DNA from: Bacteroides sp.
Lineage (GTDB): Bacteria > Bacteroidota > Bacteroidia > Bacteroidales > Muribaculaceae
Assembly (NCBI GenBank): GCA_023666835.1
Contig: JAMPBJ010000001.1
Location: forward strand, 798,268 to 862,267
Direction of reading: 5' to 3'
DNA length: 64,000 nucleotides
Position numbers and translations under genes: made by a program
The notes under the pieces: generated by a model
The model's input: the letters and a program-made list of their open reading frames with translations, nothing else
Database searches by the model: none
What the model was told of the DNA's origin: nothing
Shown: piece after piece, positions 1 through 9,417 of the stretch
Layout: every line of letters begins with the position of its first letter
Numbering within the stretch: position 1 is the stretch's first letter

Positions 1-1140
1 AAGAACCAAAATGGTGAGAATTATGATCAGGAGCACAAGGTTGGTCTTTTTCTTCTTAGGCTCTTTTCCCGGTTCTTTCTTGGGATCAGGGACAGGCGAA
101 AGAGGAGTGGGATCAATAATGGTGGTATTGGACGATTGAACGTCGGCAATGGAGGAGTTGATGATCATCGTGTGATCATCGTCGGAGGTGCCGTAGCCCG
201 GATTGAATGCAGGGCGGTTCATGATGTCGATCACCTGATTGAGTTGCGACAGCATCACTCCGGCATTGGGGGTGCGATCGTTGACATGGGTCGCAAGAGC
301 GCCCATGAGCCATGACCGGAATGCGGGTGTGATGTTTTGCGGGAGCATGGCGAGAATTGTGGCCGGTTGAAGCCCAATGGCCTTAGGCAGTACTTTGCCG
401 GTGAGGCAGAAGACGATTGTGGCAGCCAAAGAATACACGTCGCTGGCCGGTGAAAATGTTGATATGCCGGCATATTGCTCTTCGGGAGCAAAGCCGTCGG
501 TGTAGCCGTGGACGTTGATTGTCGATGTGGCGGAGCCATCGTCGTTGTAGTGCTTCGAAAGCCCGAAGTCGATGAGCACCGGACGTTCGTTGCCAGCAGT
601 ATCGACTGCCAGCATGATGTTGGCCGGCTTGATGTCGAGGTGGGTTATGTTGCTGCGGTGAAGAAAAGCCACTGCGTCGATGATCGGTTTTATCATGCCG
701 ATCGTGGTCTTTTCGTCAAGCGGACCGTGTTGTTTGATATATTCTTCAAGGGTTTGTCCCTGAAGATGTTCCATGACGTAGTAGGCGGTGTTGTTGGCTT
801 CGAATACTTCGTTGACACAGACTATATTGGGATGCTGACCGGAGATATCTCTCAATCGCTGAGCTTCGCGTATGAAGTCCTTGCGGGCTTTGTCGACTCT
901 GTCGGTCGACGGAACGGAGTAGCTGACGGCATGGGTGTCAGAGCGTTCGAAATCAGATTTGAGAAACATCTCCTTGATAGCCACTGTCACGCGATAGGTC
1001 AGATTGCCGAGTTTGACATCGGTCAGAGCCGTATAGGTGATTCCGAAACCTCCCGAACCTATCATTTTGTCGATGGTGTAGACATGGTCATTGGATTGAA
1101 GGTTGAATCCTTTGGGGAGAAATTGATCGTTGTTTGCCAT
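1..1140 (-). CDS. Ser/Thr protein kinase, C-terminus beyond window
   Basis: A eukaryotic-type (Hanks) kinase whose ATG is at 1140; the frame stays open to base 1, so 380 residues are visible and the C-terminus is missing. Seen: glycine loop GSGGFG (residues 28-33), ATP lysine in VAIKEM (Lys56), catalytic loop HLDIKPAN (167-174, with HLD in place of the usual HRD), DFG (191-193) and APE (218-220). After about residue 330 comes a Pro/Lys-rich linker, then a hydrophobic stretch running off the edge that looks like a membrane anchor, so the kinase domain would be cytoplasmic with an outside sensor. It begins 52 bases after trkH and has no visible promoter of its own, so it is probably co-transcribed with dxs-trkA-trkH. 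Substrate unknown. A long open frame on the opposite strand is only its shadow. Confidence 0.88.
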   Translation of the reverse strand, partial: MANNDQFLPKGFNLQSNDHVYTIDKMIGSGGFGITYTALTDVKLGNLTYRVTVAIKEMFLKSDFERSDTHAVSYSVPSTDRVDKARKDFIREAQRLRDISGQHPNIVCVNEVFEANNTAYYVMEHLQGQTLEEYIKQHGPLDEKTTIGMIKPIIDAVAFLHRSNITHLDIKPANIMLAVDTAGNERPVLIDFGLSKHYNDDGSATSTINVHGYTDGFAPEEQYAGISTFSPASDVYSLAATIVFCLTGKVLPKAIGLQPATILAMLPQNITPAFRSWLMGALATHVNDRTPNAGVMLSQLNQVIDIMNRPAFNPGYGTSDDDHTMIINSSIADVQSSNTTIIDPTPLSPVPDPKKEPGKEPKKKKTNLVLLIIILTILVL

Positions 1141-1192
1141 AATTGGAAAGGGGTGATAAGGGTGGTATGTGTTTGGGGGGTTGTGTGTCGGT

Positions 1193-2671
1193 TTATTTTC
1201 GCCAGAATCCAGATGTGAAAAGGATAAGCACGGTGAAGAGTTCAAGACGGCCAATTAGCATCAGAAGCGAGAGTATCCATTTGCCGACCGCAGGTATGAT
1301 TTCGAAGCTTTCGCCGTAGCCCGTCATGCCGGCGCCGAACCCGGTGTTGCTGACGCAGGAGAACGAAGAGAAGAATGCATCGACCAGCGGAATGCCGATA
1401 GCCGACAGGGCAATGCCTCCGAATGTGATGACCAGGACATAGATACAAAGAAATGCTATGACTTTCGAAACGACGTCGGGCGACATCACTTTGTTGTTGA
1501 TCCTAACGCTTGTGATGGTGTTGGGATGAATCGAGCGGTAGAGCTCGTTGCGGCAGTTTTTGTAAAGAAACAGCATGCGGTCAATCTTGGCTCCTCCGGT
1601 GGTCGACCCGGCACATGCGCCTGAAAACATCAGCAGGAACATCAATGCCAGGATGAACGATCCCCATGCCTCGAAGTTGCACACCGAAAGACCGGTGGAA
1701 GTGATGGTCGATACGATCTGAAACAGTGGGTAGATAGTGACGTCGCGCCAATCGTTGACCTGGCCGCGTGCTATGATCGACACCACAAACATGACGAAGA
1801 ATATGGTGATGGTGGTCACGTAGGCTTTGAACACATCGTTGTTGCGAAGCGAGCACGCTTTGCCGCTCAGCACTTTATAGATCAGCGAAAAACTCGTACC
1901 TCCCAAAAACATAAACACCATGACCACTATAGTTAGGTAAACCGAATCGAAGTGTGCCAGACTGTCGTTGTAGGTCGAGAATCCGCCGGTGGAAATGGTG
2001 GAAAACGCGTGGCACACTGCATCGTAAAAAGTCATCGGACCGGCCCATAGCAGGATGATGAGCATGGCTGTCAGCAGAAAGTAGATACCCCAGAGGCTTT
2101 TGGCGGTCTGGCTGATGCGCGGGCGCAGTTTGTCGTGTGTGATACCGGTGACTTCGGCGTTGAACATCTGCATTCCACCCGAGTGGTTGAGCATGGGGAT
2201 CACGGCAAGGGTGAACAGTATGATACCCATGCCGCCGATCCATTGGGTCAGCATGCGCCAGAAGTTGATGGCTCGGGAGAAGTGGTCGACTGAGTCGAAC
2301 GCCGAGCATCCGGTTGTGGTAAAGCCCGACATCGCTTCAAAGAACGCCGAACTGATGTCGATGTCAGTAGGCCCGATCAGAAATGGAAGCATTCCGAACA
2401 GTGAGAATGCCACCCACACCAGAGCGGTCAGCAGAAAGCCTTCGTGTTTGCCCATGTCGTGGCGCCCGCCGCGGCAGCATATGGTCAATGCAGCTCCTCC
2501 TATGAATGTGGCCGATGCCGATATGACGAAGGCTATGGCGTCGGATTCGCCATAGTAGAATCCGACAATCATCGGCAACACCATGAATGCTGCTTCGATC
2601 ATCAAGAGCCAGCCGATTACACGGAACACGAGGCTGTAGTTGATCAGGCGGATATGTGAATTGCGGCGCAC
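1193..2671 (-). CDS. trkH: TrkH/KtrB-type K+ transporter, membrane subunit
   Basis: Potassium-translocating subunit of a Trk uptake system, 492 residues, about the family length. Four pore-loop filter segments are visible in order: TTTGCSAF, STGGFST, TSTGLSV and SNTGFGAG, each with the key Gly of the K+ filter. Multiple long hydrophobic helices fill the rest. The start is GTG at 2671; it lies 18 bases after the trkA stop and no ATG gives a better N-terminus. TrkA next door is the nucleotide-binding gating ring that assembles on the cytoplasmic face of this channel. Gene order dxs-trkA-trkH suggests one transcript. Confidence 0.93.
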   Translation of the reverse strand: MRRNSHIRLINYSLVFRVIGWLLMIEAAFMVLPMIVGFYYGESDAIAFVISASATFIGGAALTICCRGGRHDMGKHEGFLLTALVWVAFSLFGMLPFLIGPTDIDISSAFFEAMSGFTTTGCSAFDSVDHFSRAINFWRMLTQWIGGMGIILFTLAVIPMLNHSGGMQMFNAEVTGITHDKLRPRISQTAKSLWGIYFLLTAMLIILLWAGPMTFYDAVCHAFSTISTGGFSTYNDSLAHFDSVYLTIVVMVFMFLGGTSFSLIYKVLSGKACSLRNNDVFKAYVTTITIFFVMFVVSIIARGQVNDWRDVTIYPLFQIVSTITSTGLSVCNFEAWGSFILALMFLLMFSGACAGSTTGGAKIDRMLFLYKNCRNELYRSIHPNTITSVRINNKVMSPDVVSKVIAFLCIYVLVITFGGIALSAIGIPLVDAFFSSFSCVSNTGFGAGMTGYGESFEIIPAVGKWILSLLMLIGRLELFTVLILFTSGFWRK

Positions 2672-2689
2672 GGATTGGTTGGATTGGTA

Positions 2690-4024
2690 TCAGTTGAAAA
2701 GACGTTCGATTTTGTGGATCACTCCCGACAGACAGAACACCAGCACGTGGTCGCCCGGCAGAATCTGCGTCATACCGCCCACTAGCATGCCGCGGTCGTC
2801 GCGAATGAGGCCGGCTATGGTCATGTCGCGCGAAAGCGACAGATCCTTGACCAGCGCACGGGTCACCTTGGCTTTCTCCTTGACTTCGATCTCGATGACA
2901 TCGGCGTCGGCAAGTGCCATGAATTTGGATGATTCGGCGTCTTCGTCGAGCAACATCTGGAAGATCTTCGATGATGCCAGAAGTTTTTTGTTGATCGTGG
3001 TGCCGATGTTGAGGTTTTCGGCTTCGGATATATATTGCAGGTCCTCAACTTCGGCTATGGTCTTGCGCACACCGTGCTCTTTGGCTGTCAGTGAGGTGAG
3101 AATGTTGGTTTCGCTTTGTCCGGTCAAGGCTATGAAGGCGTCCATGTCGGTGATGCCCTCTTCGCGGAGCACGTCGACGTCGCGGGCATCGGCATTGATC
3201 ACGGTGACATTTGGGCACAGTTCGGTGAGACGGGTACACCGCTGACGGTCGCGTTCGATGATTCGGAAGCGGTAGATGTCGGGAGCCATGTCGATCAGTC
3301 GCACCGCAATGCGGCTTCCGCCCATGATGAGAACCTTGCGAATGTCGACTTCCGTTTTGCCGCAAAGCTGTCGAAGGGCTTCGACGCCCGATGCTGTAGT
3401 GGTGACGTAGAGGATGTCGCCCATGCGCAGATAGTCGTCGCCTCGAGGTATGATGGTCTCGTGGTTGCGTTTGATGGCCGATATGTGGAATTCGGTGCTG
3501 AGCGAGGGGAGATCGCGCAGCTGGATGTCGACAAGAGGAGCACCTTCGCGGATCTTCACTCCGATCACAATGAGTTGACCCTCGTGGATTTCAAACCAGT
3601 TGCGCACCCAGTTGCGCTGCAATGCCTTGAGTATTTCTTTGGCTGCGAGATATTCCGGATAGATCATCACGTCGATGCCCATGTCCTTGAAGAAGGCGTT
3701 GTTGCGCTGCTTCATGAATTCATAATTGTCGATGCGGGCCACGGTTTTGGCAGCGCCCAGGCTCTTGGCCATCGTACAGGCCACTACGTTGGTGGTCTCT
3801 TCGGGAGTGACCGCTATGAAAAGGTCGCAACGGTCGACCATGCATTCCCTCAGCGAGTCGAACGAAATGGGCGAACCGCGGTGGGTCAGCAGATTGCATG
3901 TGGCATCGATCACCGAAAGTTTGTGCTCGTCGCTGTCGAGGAGCACGATATCTTGATTTTCGCGGGAGAGAAGTTTGGCCAGGTGCGTACCGACTTCTCC
4001 TGCGCCGGCTATGACTATTTTCAT
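2690..4024 (-). CDS. trkA: Trk system potassium uptake protein TrkA
   Basis: Peripheral cytoplasmic regulator of the TrkH channel. 444 residues with the full duplicated architecture: RCK-N (starts MKIVIAGAGEVGTHLAKLL, Rossmann GxGxxG), TrkA-C, then a second RCK-N (starts near KVLIMGGSRIAVRL, where the glycine motif is degenerate) and a second TrkA-C. In known TrkA the first Rossmann domain binds NAD(H)/ATP and gates TrkH. The ATG overlaps the dxs stop by 4 bases (ATGA), and trkH follows after 18 bases, so translation of the three is probably coupled. Confidence 0.93.
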   Translation of the reverse strand: MKIVIAGAGEVGTHLAKLLSRENQDIVLLDSDEHKLSVIDATCNLLTHRGSPISFDSLRECMVDRCDLFIAVTPEETTNVVACTMAKSLGAAKTVARIDNYEFMKQRNNAFFKDMGIDVMIYPEYLAAKEILKALQRNWVRNWFEIHEGQLIVIGVKIREGAPLVDIQLRDLPSLSTEFHISAIKRNHETIIPRGDDYLRMGDILYVTTTASGVEALRQLCGKTEVDIRKVLIMGGSRIAVRLIDMAPDIYRFRIIERDRQRCTRLTELCPNVTVINADARDVDVLREEGITDMDAFIALTGQSETNILTSLTAKEHGVRKTIAEVEDLQYISEAENLNIGTTINKKLLASSKIFQMLLDEDAESSKFMALADADVIEIEVKEKAKVTRALVKDLSLSRDMTIAGLIRDDRGMLVGGMTQILPGDHVLVFCLSGVIHKIERLFN

Positions 4025-5997
4025 GAGTTCGGTGATGTTAGTTCGACAATTGATGAAAGGATGGCGTCGGCGTCCATACGACAGAGCTTGCGAAGTTGTG
4101 CGATGGTGCCCTGGCTGACGAATTTGTTTTCAGGCACACCGATGCGGCGCACGCGGTTACTGTAGCCGTGGTCGTTGAGCCATTCGACTACGGTGGATCC
4201 CAGTCCGCCTTTGATCGAGGCGTCTTCAACGGTGATGACCGGTATGTTTTGGCGGCCGAGCGAGTCGAGAATCTCAGTATCGATCGGACGCAGGAAGATC
4301 ATGTCGTAGTGGGCGGTATCGATGCCTTTTTGCCGTGCGGCTGCCACAGCTTTGGCAGCTTCGTCGGCTATCGGTCCGAGTGAGAGCACGGCTATTTGGG
4401 AGCCGGGGGTGAGAAGTTCGCCGCGACCCGTTTCGAGTTGTTTCATCGGCTGCTGCCAGTCGACATTTGATCCCGCTCCACGGGGGTAGCGTATGGCCCA
4501 CGGACCGGCTTGGTCGGCCGGAAGGCTCAGCGCTGTGTGCATCAGATGGCGTAGATAGATTTCGTTGCGCGGCGATGCTATGGTCATCGAGGGGATGTCG
4601 CTAAGATAGCTCAGGTCGAACAGGCCATGGTGTGTTGCGCCGTCTTCGCCTACAAGTCCGGCACGGTCGATGGCAAAGAGTACCGGTAGCCGCTGAAGAG
4701 CCACGTCGTGGATGATGTGGTCGTATGCTCGCTGCAAGAATGAGGAGTAGATTGCCACGACGGGGCGTTTGCCATCCTTGGCCAATCCGCCGGCGAATGT
4801 GACGGCATGACCTTCGGAGATGCCCACGTCGAAAGTGCGCTCGGGGAATTCTTTCTGCAGTTTGCTCATCGAAGTTCCCGAAAGCATGGCTGCCGTAATG
4901 CCGACAATGTCGGGGTTCTCACCTGCAAGTTCGACAAGGGTAGTGCCGAACACATCCTGGTATTTCGGGGGGCACTTGGCGGATGACGATTGTTTGCGCT
5001 CACCGTTTTCGGGATCGAATTTGCCGGGAGCATGCCACTGTGCCGGATTCTCCTCGGCCGGTTTGAATCCTCGACCTTTGACGGTGCGCAGATGGAGGAG
5101 TCGCGGACCGTTCATGTCCTTGATTTCCTGGAGCACCTTGATCATACGCGGCAGATCGTGGCCGTCGAACGGGCCGAAATATCGTATGTTGAGACCTTCG
5201 AAGAGGTTTTGCTCTTTGGTGAAGAACGATTTGAGAGAGTTGTTGAGACGCATGATGCGGCCTCGCCCTTTGTCGCCGATCAGTCCTATGCGACGCAGAC
5301 CCTTGAACAGCTTGAAGCGGAAGCTGTTGTAGGCGCGCGAGGTGGTCATGTGGGCCAGATAGCTGTTGAGAGATCCAACGTTGCGGTCGATCGACATGTC
5401 GTTGTCGTTGAGTATGATCAGCAGATTGTTGGCCTGGTTGGCGGCATTGTTGATGCCTTCGAAGGCCAATCCGCCGCTGATTGAAGCATCGCCTATGACT
5501 GCCACCACATGACGCCGCGGATCGTCGCCGCTGAGCTGAGCGGCCACCGACATGCCCAGAGCGGCTGAAATGGAGTTGGATGCATGGCCGGCGGAGAAAG
5601 TGTCGTATTCGCTTTCGGCCGGATTGGGAAATCCCGACATACCGCCGAATGAGCGGTTGGTGTGGAACAGTTCGGCCCGTCCGGTCAGCAATTTGTGGCT
5701 GTAGGCCTGATGTCCCACGTCCCACACGATGCGGTCGTAGGGGGTGTCGAACACATAGTGGAGTGCTACGGTGAGTTCAACGGCGCCCATGCTTGAAGCG
5801 AAATGTCCGGGATTGGAGGCGAGAGAATGTATGAGGAAGTGTCGGAGTTCTTTGCAAAGGTCGGTGAGCTCGTCGATGGAGAGCTTTCGCAGATCGGCCG
5901 GCGTCTTGATTTTGTGTAGCAGTGGATACTGCTTTGGATCGAGCGGACGGCGGTCGAGGTTAGGTTCGGCGGATATGATGTTGGAGTTGTCTGTCAT
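4021..5997 (-). CDS. dxs: 1-deoxy-D-xylulose-5-phosphate synthase
   Basis: First enzyme of the MEP isoprenoid pathway: a thiamine-diphosphate-dependent condensation of pyruvate with glyceraldehyde-3-phosphate, cytoplasmic. 658 residues, slightly longer than the usual 620-640. Seen: GHQAYSHKLLTGR near residue 95, the ThDP/Mg motif GDASISGGLAFEGINNA (usual GDG becomes GDA), and the transketolase pyrimidine domain DRAGLVGEDGATHHG. The ATG shares 4 bases with the stop of a 57-residue membrane protein upstream and its own stop overlaps trkA, so three consecutive genes are joined by ATGA overlaps. Pairing with K+ uptake is probably positional, not functional. Confidence 0.95.
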   Translation of the reverse strand: MTDNSNIISAEPNLDRRPLDPKQYPLLHKIKTPADLRKLSIDELTDLCKELRHFLIHSLASNPGHFASSMGAVELTVALHYVFDTPYDRIVWDVGHQAYSHKLLTGRAELFHTNRSFGGMSGFPNPAESEYDTFSAGHASNSISAALGMSVAAQLSGDDPRRHVVAVIGDASISGGLAFEGINNAANQANNLLIILNDNDMSIDRNVGSLNSYLAHMTTSRAYNSFRFKLFKGLRRIGLIGDKGRGRIMRLNNSLKSFFTKEQNLFEGLNIRYFGPFDGHDLPRMIKVLQEIKDMNGPRLLHLRTVKGRGFKPAEENPAQWHAPGKFDPENGERKQSSSAKCPPKYQDVFGTTLVELAGENPDIVGITAAMLSGTSMSKLQKEFPERTFDVGISEGHAVTFAGGLAKDGKRPVVAIYSSFLQRAYDHIIHDVALQRLPVLFAIDRAGLVGEDGATHHGLFDLSYLSDIPSMTIASPRNEIYLRHLMHTALSLPADQAGPWAIRYPRGAGSNVDWQQPMKQLETGRGELLTPGSQIAVLSLGPIADEAAKAVAAARQKGIDTAHYDMIFLRPIDTEILDSLGRQNIPVITVEDASIKGGLGSTVVEWLNDHGYSNRVRRIGVPENKFVSQGTIAQLRKLCRMDADAILSSIVELTSPNS

Positions 5998-6167
5998 TTC
6001 CGGAAATACTTTTTATACAGCGGGACAAAAACCACGATGCCTGAAGCGACAATCAAAAAGATCTCGCGGAGGGTGATGACAGGGCACGAAGAGATTAGCA
6101 GCCAGCACAATATGAGCCAGAGCAGTGCGATGCACACGAGTCGGAATATCGTAGATTTTCCCATCAT
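5994..6167 (-). CDS. 57-residue two-helix membrane protein coupled to dxs
   Basis: A short gene before dxs. It starts at ATG 6167 (a second ATG follows at once) and its stop overlaps the dxs ATG as ATGA. The protein begins MMGKSTIFRL, has a hydrophobic helix around residues 10-30, a short Cys/Pro-containing turn, a second hydrophobic stretch around 35-50, and ends in basic YKKYFRK. That pattern predicts two membrane-spanning helices with both ends basic and cytoplasmic. No family recognised. The overlap with dxs and the promoter-like box 12 bases before the ATG argue that it is really translated and is the first gene of the operon. Confidence 0.6.
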   Translation of the reverse strand: MMGKSTIFRLVCIALLWLILCWLLISSCPVITLREIFLIVASGIVVFVPLYKKYFRK

Positions 6168-6178
6168 AGTAAGCGTGG

Positions 6179-6186
6179 CAAATTTA
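6179..6186 (-). promoter_or_regulatory. -7 box of the dxs-trkAH operon
   Basis: TAAATTTG on the minus strand fits the Bacteroidetes -7 consensus TAnnTTTG. Transcription would start near 6172, giving a leader of only about 5 bases before the small membrane-protein gene. The -33 element is weak (a TTG lies 23 bases upstream). Confidence 0.5.
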
Positions 6187-6262
6187 GAAAAAAAATTTGA
6201 TATTTCCTACAATGCCGCCGCAGTGCCGAGGCGGGATGGAAGAGGTGACGGAGGAGGCTGTG

Positions 6263-8314
6263 TCAGAAGGCTTTGAAGGAGATGCCAATGAAGGCTTCGA
6301 AGTTGATGCCTGGCATGGGGCGGGAGAGCACTGACAGGTAGTCTTCGTTGAACAGGTTGTTGACGGCCAGTTTGAGCTGGAGGTCGACGGGACGGAAATG
6401 CAGGTCTTTGCCCAGGGCGATGTTGCTCATGAAATATTGGGGCAGGTGGCCGGTGATGGTGTAGTCGTTGCTCGACATTGTGAATCGTTGGCTGTAGTAG
6501 GCCCATTTGTATAGAAAGTTCCAGCCTTTCCACTCAACGCGTCCGGTGAGCGATGCAGAATGACGCGGCACGTAGGGGAGCTGGCGGCCTACCGACTGGT
6601 CGGCGGGCGACATGGGTGTGCCACGGTTGATCGACGGTGTCCAGGAGTAGGAACCGTTGATGTCGAAAACCCAGCCTTTGAAGGGCTCGAAGGCTGCCGA
6701 CAGACGTGCCTCGATGCCATAGGCATGGACTTCCTTGACATTTCGAGGCGAGAAGAAGCCTTTGGTCGTCGGTAGCCATATGATCCAGTCGTCGATGTGG
6801 GAGTCAAACCAGGTGACGGAGCCTGAAAGAGTGGTGGCAAAGGGATGTTGGAATCCGTGCTCGAAGCTGAGACCGGCGTCGTAGGTGAAGCCCGATTCGC
6901 TTTTTAGGTTGGGATTGCCTCCGGGCAGGAAGTAGAGGTCGTTGAGCGTGGGAAAGCGGTGGTTGCGTGTGACGGATGCTTTCAGCAGCAGATTGCCTTT
7001 GGGTGAGAGAAGGAAGTCGGCAAAGAAAGCGGGAATCACCGGGGCCCAGTCGCGACCATACATTTCTTCGCGCACCACGGCCGAGAAACCGAGCCGTTCG
7101 TTGGGCTGCCAGCGGGCCGACAGCGATCCGGAGAGTTCGATGCGTGAATTGTCGTAGCCCACAACGGCGTTGCCCTGGCCATTCTGGAGGATGATGTTTT
7201 TGTCGCGGCTCTTGACGAATTGCTGATGGGCTGAGAACGAAGCGTTGAAGAGCCATCGACGCGTGGGAGAGTATTGGCCTTCGGCCTGGCCGTAGACGGT
7301 GTTGATGCGCGAACGTGAGCGCGTCATTGACGCCCAGTTGTTTTCGGCCACTTCACGGCGGTAGTCGTAGGCCATCCAGGTGTTGACGTAGCCTCCACGA
7401 AGGGTTGTTTTCCAGTTGCTTCGGGTGTGTTCCCACGACAGGATGCTGCGGAATGTGCGTTCGCGCTGTCGGTTTTCGAAGTCGCGTTCATCGCCGTAGT
7501 CGGTGGTGAGCATAGGCAGCTCGCGATTGGAGTTGATGAACCAGGCGTTGAGGCCTATGCGGTCGCCGGAGCGGGGTGTATAATACACTTCCTGAAGCAA
7601 GTGCATGTCCTTGTAGGCACCGGAGCGGTTGCGCTCGGTTGGGTTGTAGGATCCGATGATGTTGTGATCATCGTCGTAGATGTTGATGCGCTTGTCGTGA
7701 TTTGTGTATTTGTAGTCGTTGGGCGATGAGGAGTAGACAAATCGGGTCGATGTGGCCCAATGGGTGGTGTCGGAGTAGCCGATGCGCAGAAATTCGTCGA
7801 ACGTAGAGAATGAGCCGATGCCCTGCACATACTGCATGTTGAGTCCGGGAGCCACTTCTGGCGATGTCGAGAGGCTGACCAGACCACCGAGACCGCCGCC
7901 AGTTTCATTGACCGACGATGTGCCGTGGAGCATTGTGGCCTGATCGATGAAGTAGGAGGGGATAGTTGAAAAGTCGGTCATGCCAAGCATGGGGTTGTTG
8001 ATGCGCATGCCATTCCATGTCACCTGGGTGTGGCTTGGCGATGTGCCGCGGAAAGCCACGGTCGACAATGTTGCGCGGCCATAGCTTTTGACGAATACCG
8101 ACGAATTGAATGTCAGCACGTCGGCCATCGAGAGCGATATGTTTTCCTTTAAGGCGATGGAGTCGAACGTGGTTTTCTGCACGCCGATGTCCTTCATGGG
8201 TCGCCGGCCCCAGGCTGTGACTTCTCCAAGATGGCGCACTCTCGACTGAGCGCTGACACATGGCGTCAAAAGTGCTGTCAGTGATATGATGATGGTTGAA
8301 AGGATGCGTTTCAT
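6263..8314 (-). CDS. btuB: TonB-dependent outer-membrane receptor, probable B12 transporter BtuB
   Basis: Outer-membrane beta-barrel with plug, 683 residues. A signal peptide (MKRILSTIIISLTALLTPC..., cleavage after SAQ) leads into a plug region containing ADVLTFNSSVFVKSYG and VAFRGTSPSHTQVTWNG, then a long aromatic-rich barrel ending in a terminal Phe (FIGISFKAF), the usual outer-membrane insertion signal. It lacks the N-terminal carboxypeptidase-regulatory domain found in SusC-type receptors, which favours a BtuB-like role. It is the last gene of a cobalamin-riboswitch operon, 15 bases after a BtuG-like lipoprotein gene; in Bacteroides BtuB and BtuG form a stable B12-uptake complex. No inner-membrane BtuCD/F genes are in the window. 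Substrate assignment rests on the riboswitch and neighbour, not on barrel residues. Confidence 0.85.
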   Translation of the reverse strand: MKRILSTIIISLTALLTPCVSAQSRVRHLGEVTAWGRRPMKDIGVQKTTFDSIALKENISLSMADVLTFNSSVFVKSYGRATLSTVAFRGTSPSHTQVTWNGMRINNPMLGMTDFSTIPSYFIDQATMLHGTSSVNETGGGLGGLVSLSTSPEVAPGLNMQYVQGIGSFSTFDEFLRIGYSDTTHWATSTRFVYSSSPNDYKYTNHDKRINIYDDDHNIIGSYNPTERNRSGAYKDMHLLQEVYYTPRSGDRIGLNAWFINSNRELPMLTTDYGDERDFENRQRERTFRSILSWEHTRSNWKTTLRGGYVNTWMAYDYRREVAENNWASMTRSRSRINTVYGQAEGQYSPTRRWLFNASFSAHQQFVKSRDKNIILQNGQGNAVVGYDNSRIELSGSLSARWQPNERLGFSAVVREEMYGRDWAPVIPAFFADFLLSPKGNLLLKASVTRNHRFPTLNDLYFLPGGNPNLKSESGFTYDAGLSFEHGFQHPFATTLSGSVTWFDSHIDDWIIWLPTTKGFFSPRNVKEVHAYGIEARLSAAFEPFKGWVFDINGSYSWTPSINRGTPMSPADQSVGRQLPYVPRHSASLTGRVEWKGWNFLYKWAYYSQRFTMSSNDYTITGHLPQYFMSNIALGKDLHFRPVDLQLKLAVNNLFNEDYLSVLSRPMPGINFEAFIGISFKAF

Positions 8315-8329
8315 GTGAGTTGTGGGATC

Positions 8330-9403
8330 TTATTTCCAACAAAATGCGCCGGGTATGACACCAACGTAGAACTGATCGAGGAGCTCGCCATCGGGGTTAT
8401 ATCGATAGATGATGCCTTGCTGCTGGTAGTCAATGGCATCGGCAATGTAGACTTCGTCGTTGTAGGGGCATACGGTCAGGCCGTAGTAGATGGTGCCTTG
8501 TGCGTCGATAAACGGGCGCACGGGCAGACGTGTTGAGTTGACGTCCATCGACCATATATCGTCGTTGATCCAGTAGATGCGATCGCCCGAACCGTTGATC
8601 TGCACTTCCGACGGGTTGGATCCGAATTTGAACTTGAAGCGTTGCTCGATCTGAAACGTTTCGGCATCTATTCGGTAGAGCGACGGAGCTTCGTAGCCGT
8701 AGGGCGAGCCTTCATATCCGCCGTCGGTGATGGTCCAGAGCTTGTAGTTGCGGTCGATCACGAGCGATGTAGGCTGGATGCCCACGGTCAGCTCATCGAC
8801 CACCTGATCGGTCTCGGTGTCGATCTTGATGATGCGGTTTTGATAGCTCCAGCAGTTGCAGTAGACGTATTTGCCGTAGCGCACCATCTGCTCGGTCGAT
8901 CCGCTTTCCATTGTCATGTCGGGCACCTGAATGTAGCCGGTGATCTGATAGGTTTTGGGGTTGACGATGATTATGCGGTTGTCCCAAAGCTGGGTGACGT
9001 AGGCTTTCGTGTCGGAGAGAAAGCACATGTAGCGCGGCGATGTCAGATTTTCGATCTGGCCCACTATCTTGAAGGTGTTTGGGTCGATGGCAAAGATGAC
9101 GTGTGAATTGTTGACCACGATCCAAGCCAGTCCGCCATGCATGGTCATGGACTGGGCCACGTCGCCGAGTTTTACGCCGTTGGCGCGGAAAAACACTTCG
9201 TTTTCAACCGTGTTGGTCATGGGGTCGTAGTAGGAGAGAGAAGCGTTACCGTATTGGAAATTGCCTTCGTTGGTGATGAACAGTCCGCGGGAGTTGGCTC
9301 CGATGTCGAAGTCTTCCATCCGGTTGGAATAGTCCCATTCCATGCAGCCTCCGAAGAGGACTGCAAAGAACAGAACGACAGAAAAAAAGAGTATCTTTCT
9401 CAT
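8330..9403 (-). CDS. btuG: Surface lipoprotein, YncE-like beta-propeller, probable BtuG
   Basis: A 357-residue lipoprotein with signal peptide MRKILFFSVVLFFAVLFGGC (lipobox FGGC). The mature part is a run of about 45-residue repeats rich in DP.T.KIVGQI, NPKTYQITGYIQV, DTETDQVVDELTVGIQP and DAETFQIEQRFKF, the signature of a YncE/DUF5074 seven-bladed propeller. Known Bacteroides BtuG proteins have this fold, sit on the cell surface and bind cobalamin with very high affinity before passing it to BtuB. Here the gene is directly upstream of a btuB-like gene and under a B12 riboswitch, so BtuG is the most economical reading. Binding residues cannot be checked by eye. Confidence 0.8.
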   Translation of the reverse strand: MRKILFFSVVLFFAVLFGGCMEWDYSNRMEDFDIGANSRGLFITNEGNFQYGNASLSYYDPMTNTVENEVFFRANGVKLGDVAQSMTMHGGLAWIVVNNSHVIFAIDPNTFKIVGQIENLTSPRYMCFLSDTKAYVTQLWDNRIIIVNPKTYQITGYIQVPDMTMESGSTEQMVRYGKYVYCNCWSYQNRIIKIDTETDQVVDELTVGIQPTSLVIDRNYKLWTITDGGYEGSPYGYEAPSLYRIDAETFQIEQRFKFKFGSNPSEVQINGSGDRIYWINDDIWSMDVNSTRLPVRPFIDAQGTIYYGLTVCPYNDEVYIADAIDYQQQGIIYRYNPDGELLDQFYVGVIPGAFCWK

Positions 9404-9417
9404 TTAATGACCATGAT

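Noticed and set aside
475-1218. Long plus-strand open frame of 247 codons
   Set aside because: Antisense shadow of the Ser/Thr kinase, whose motifs are unmistakable on the minus strand.
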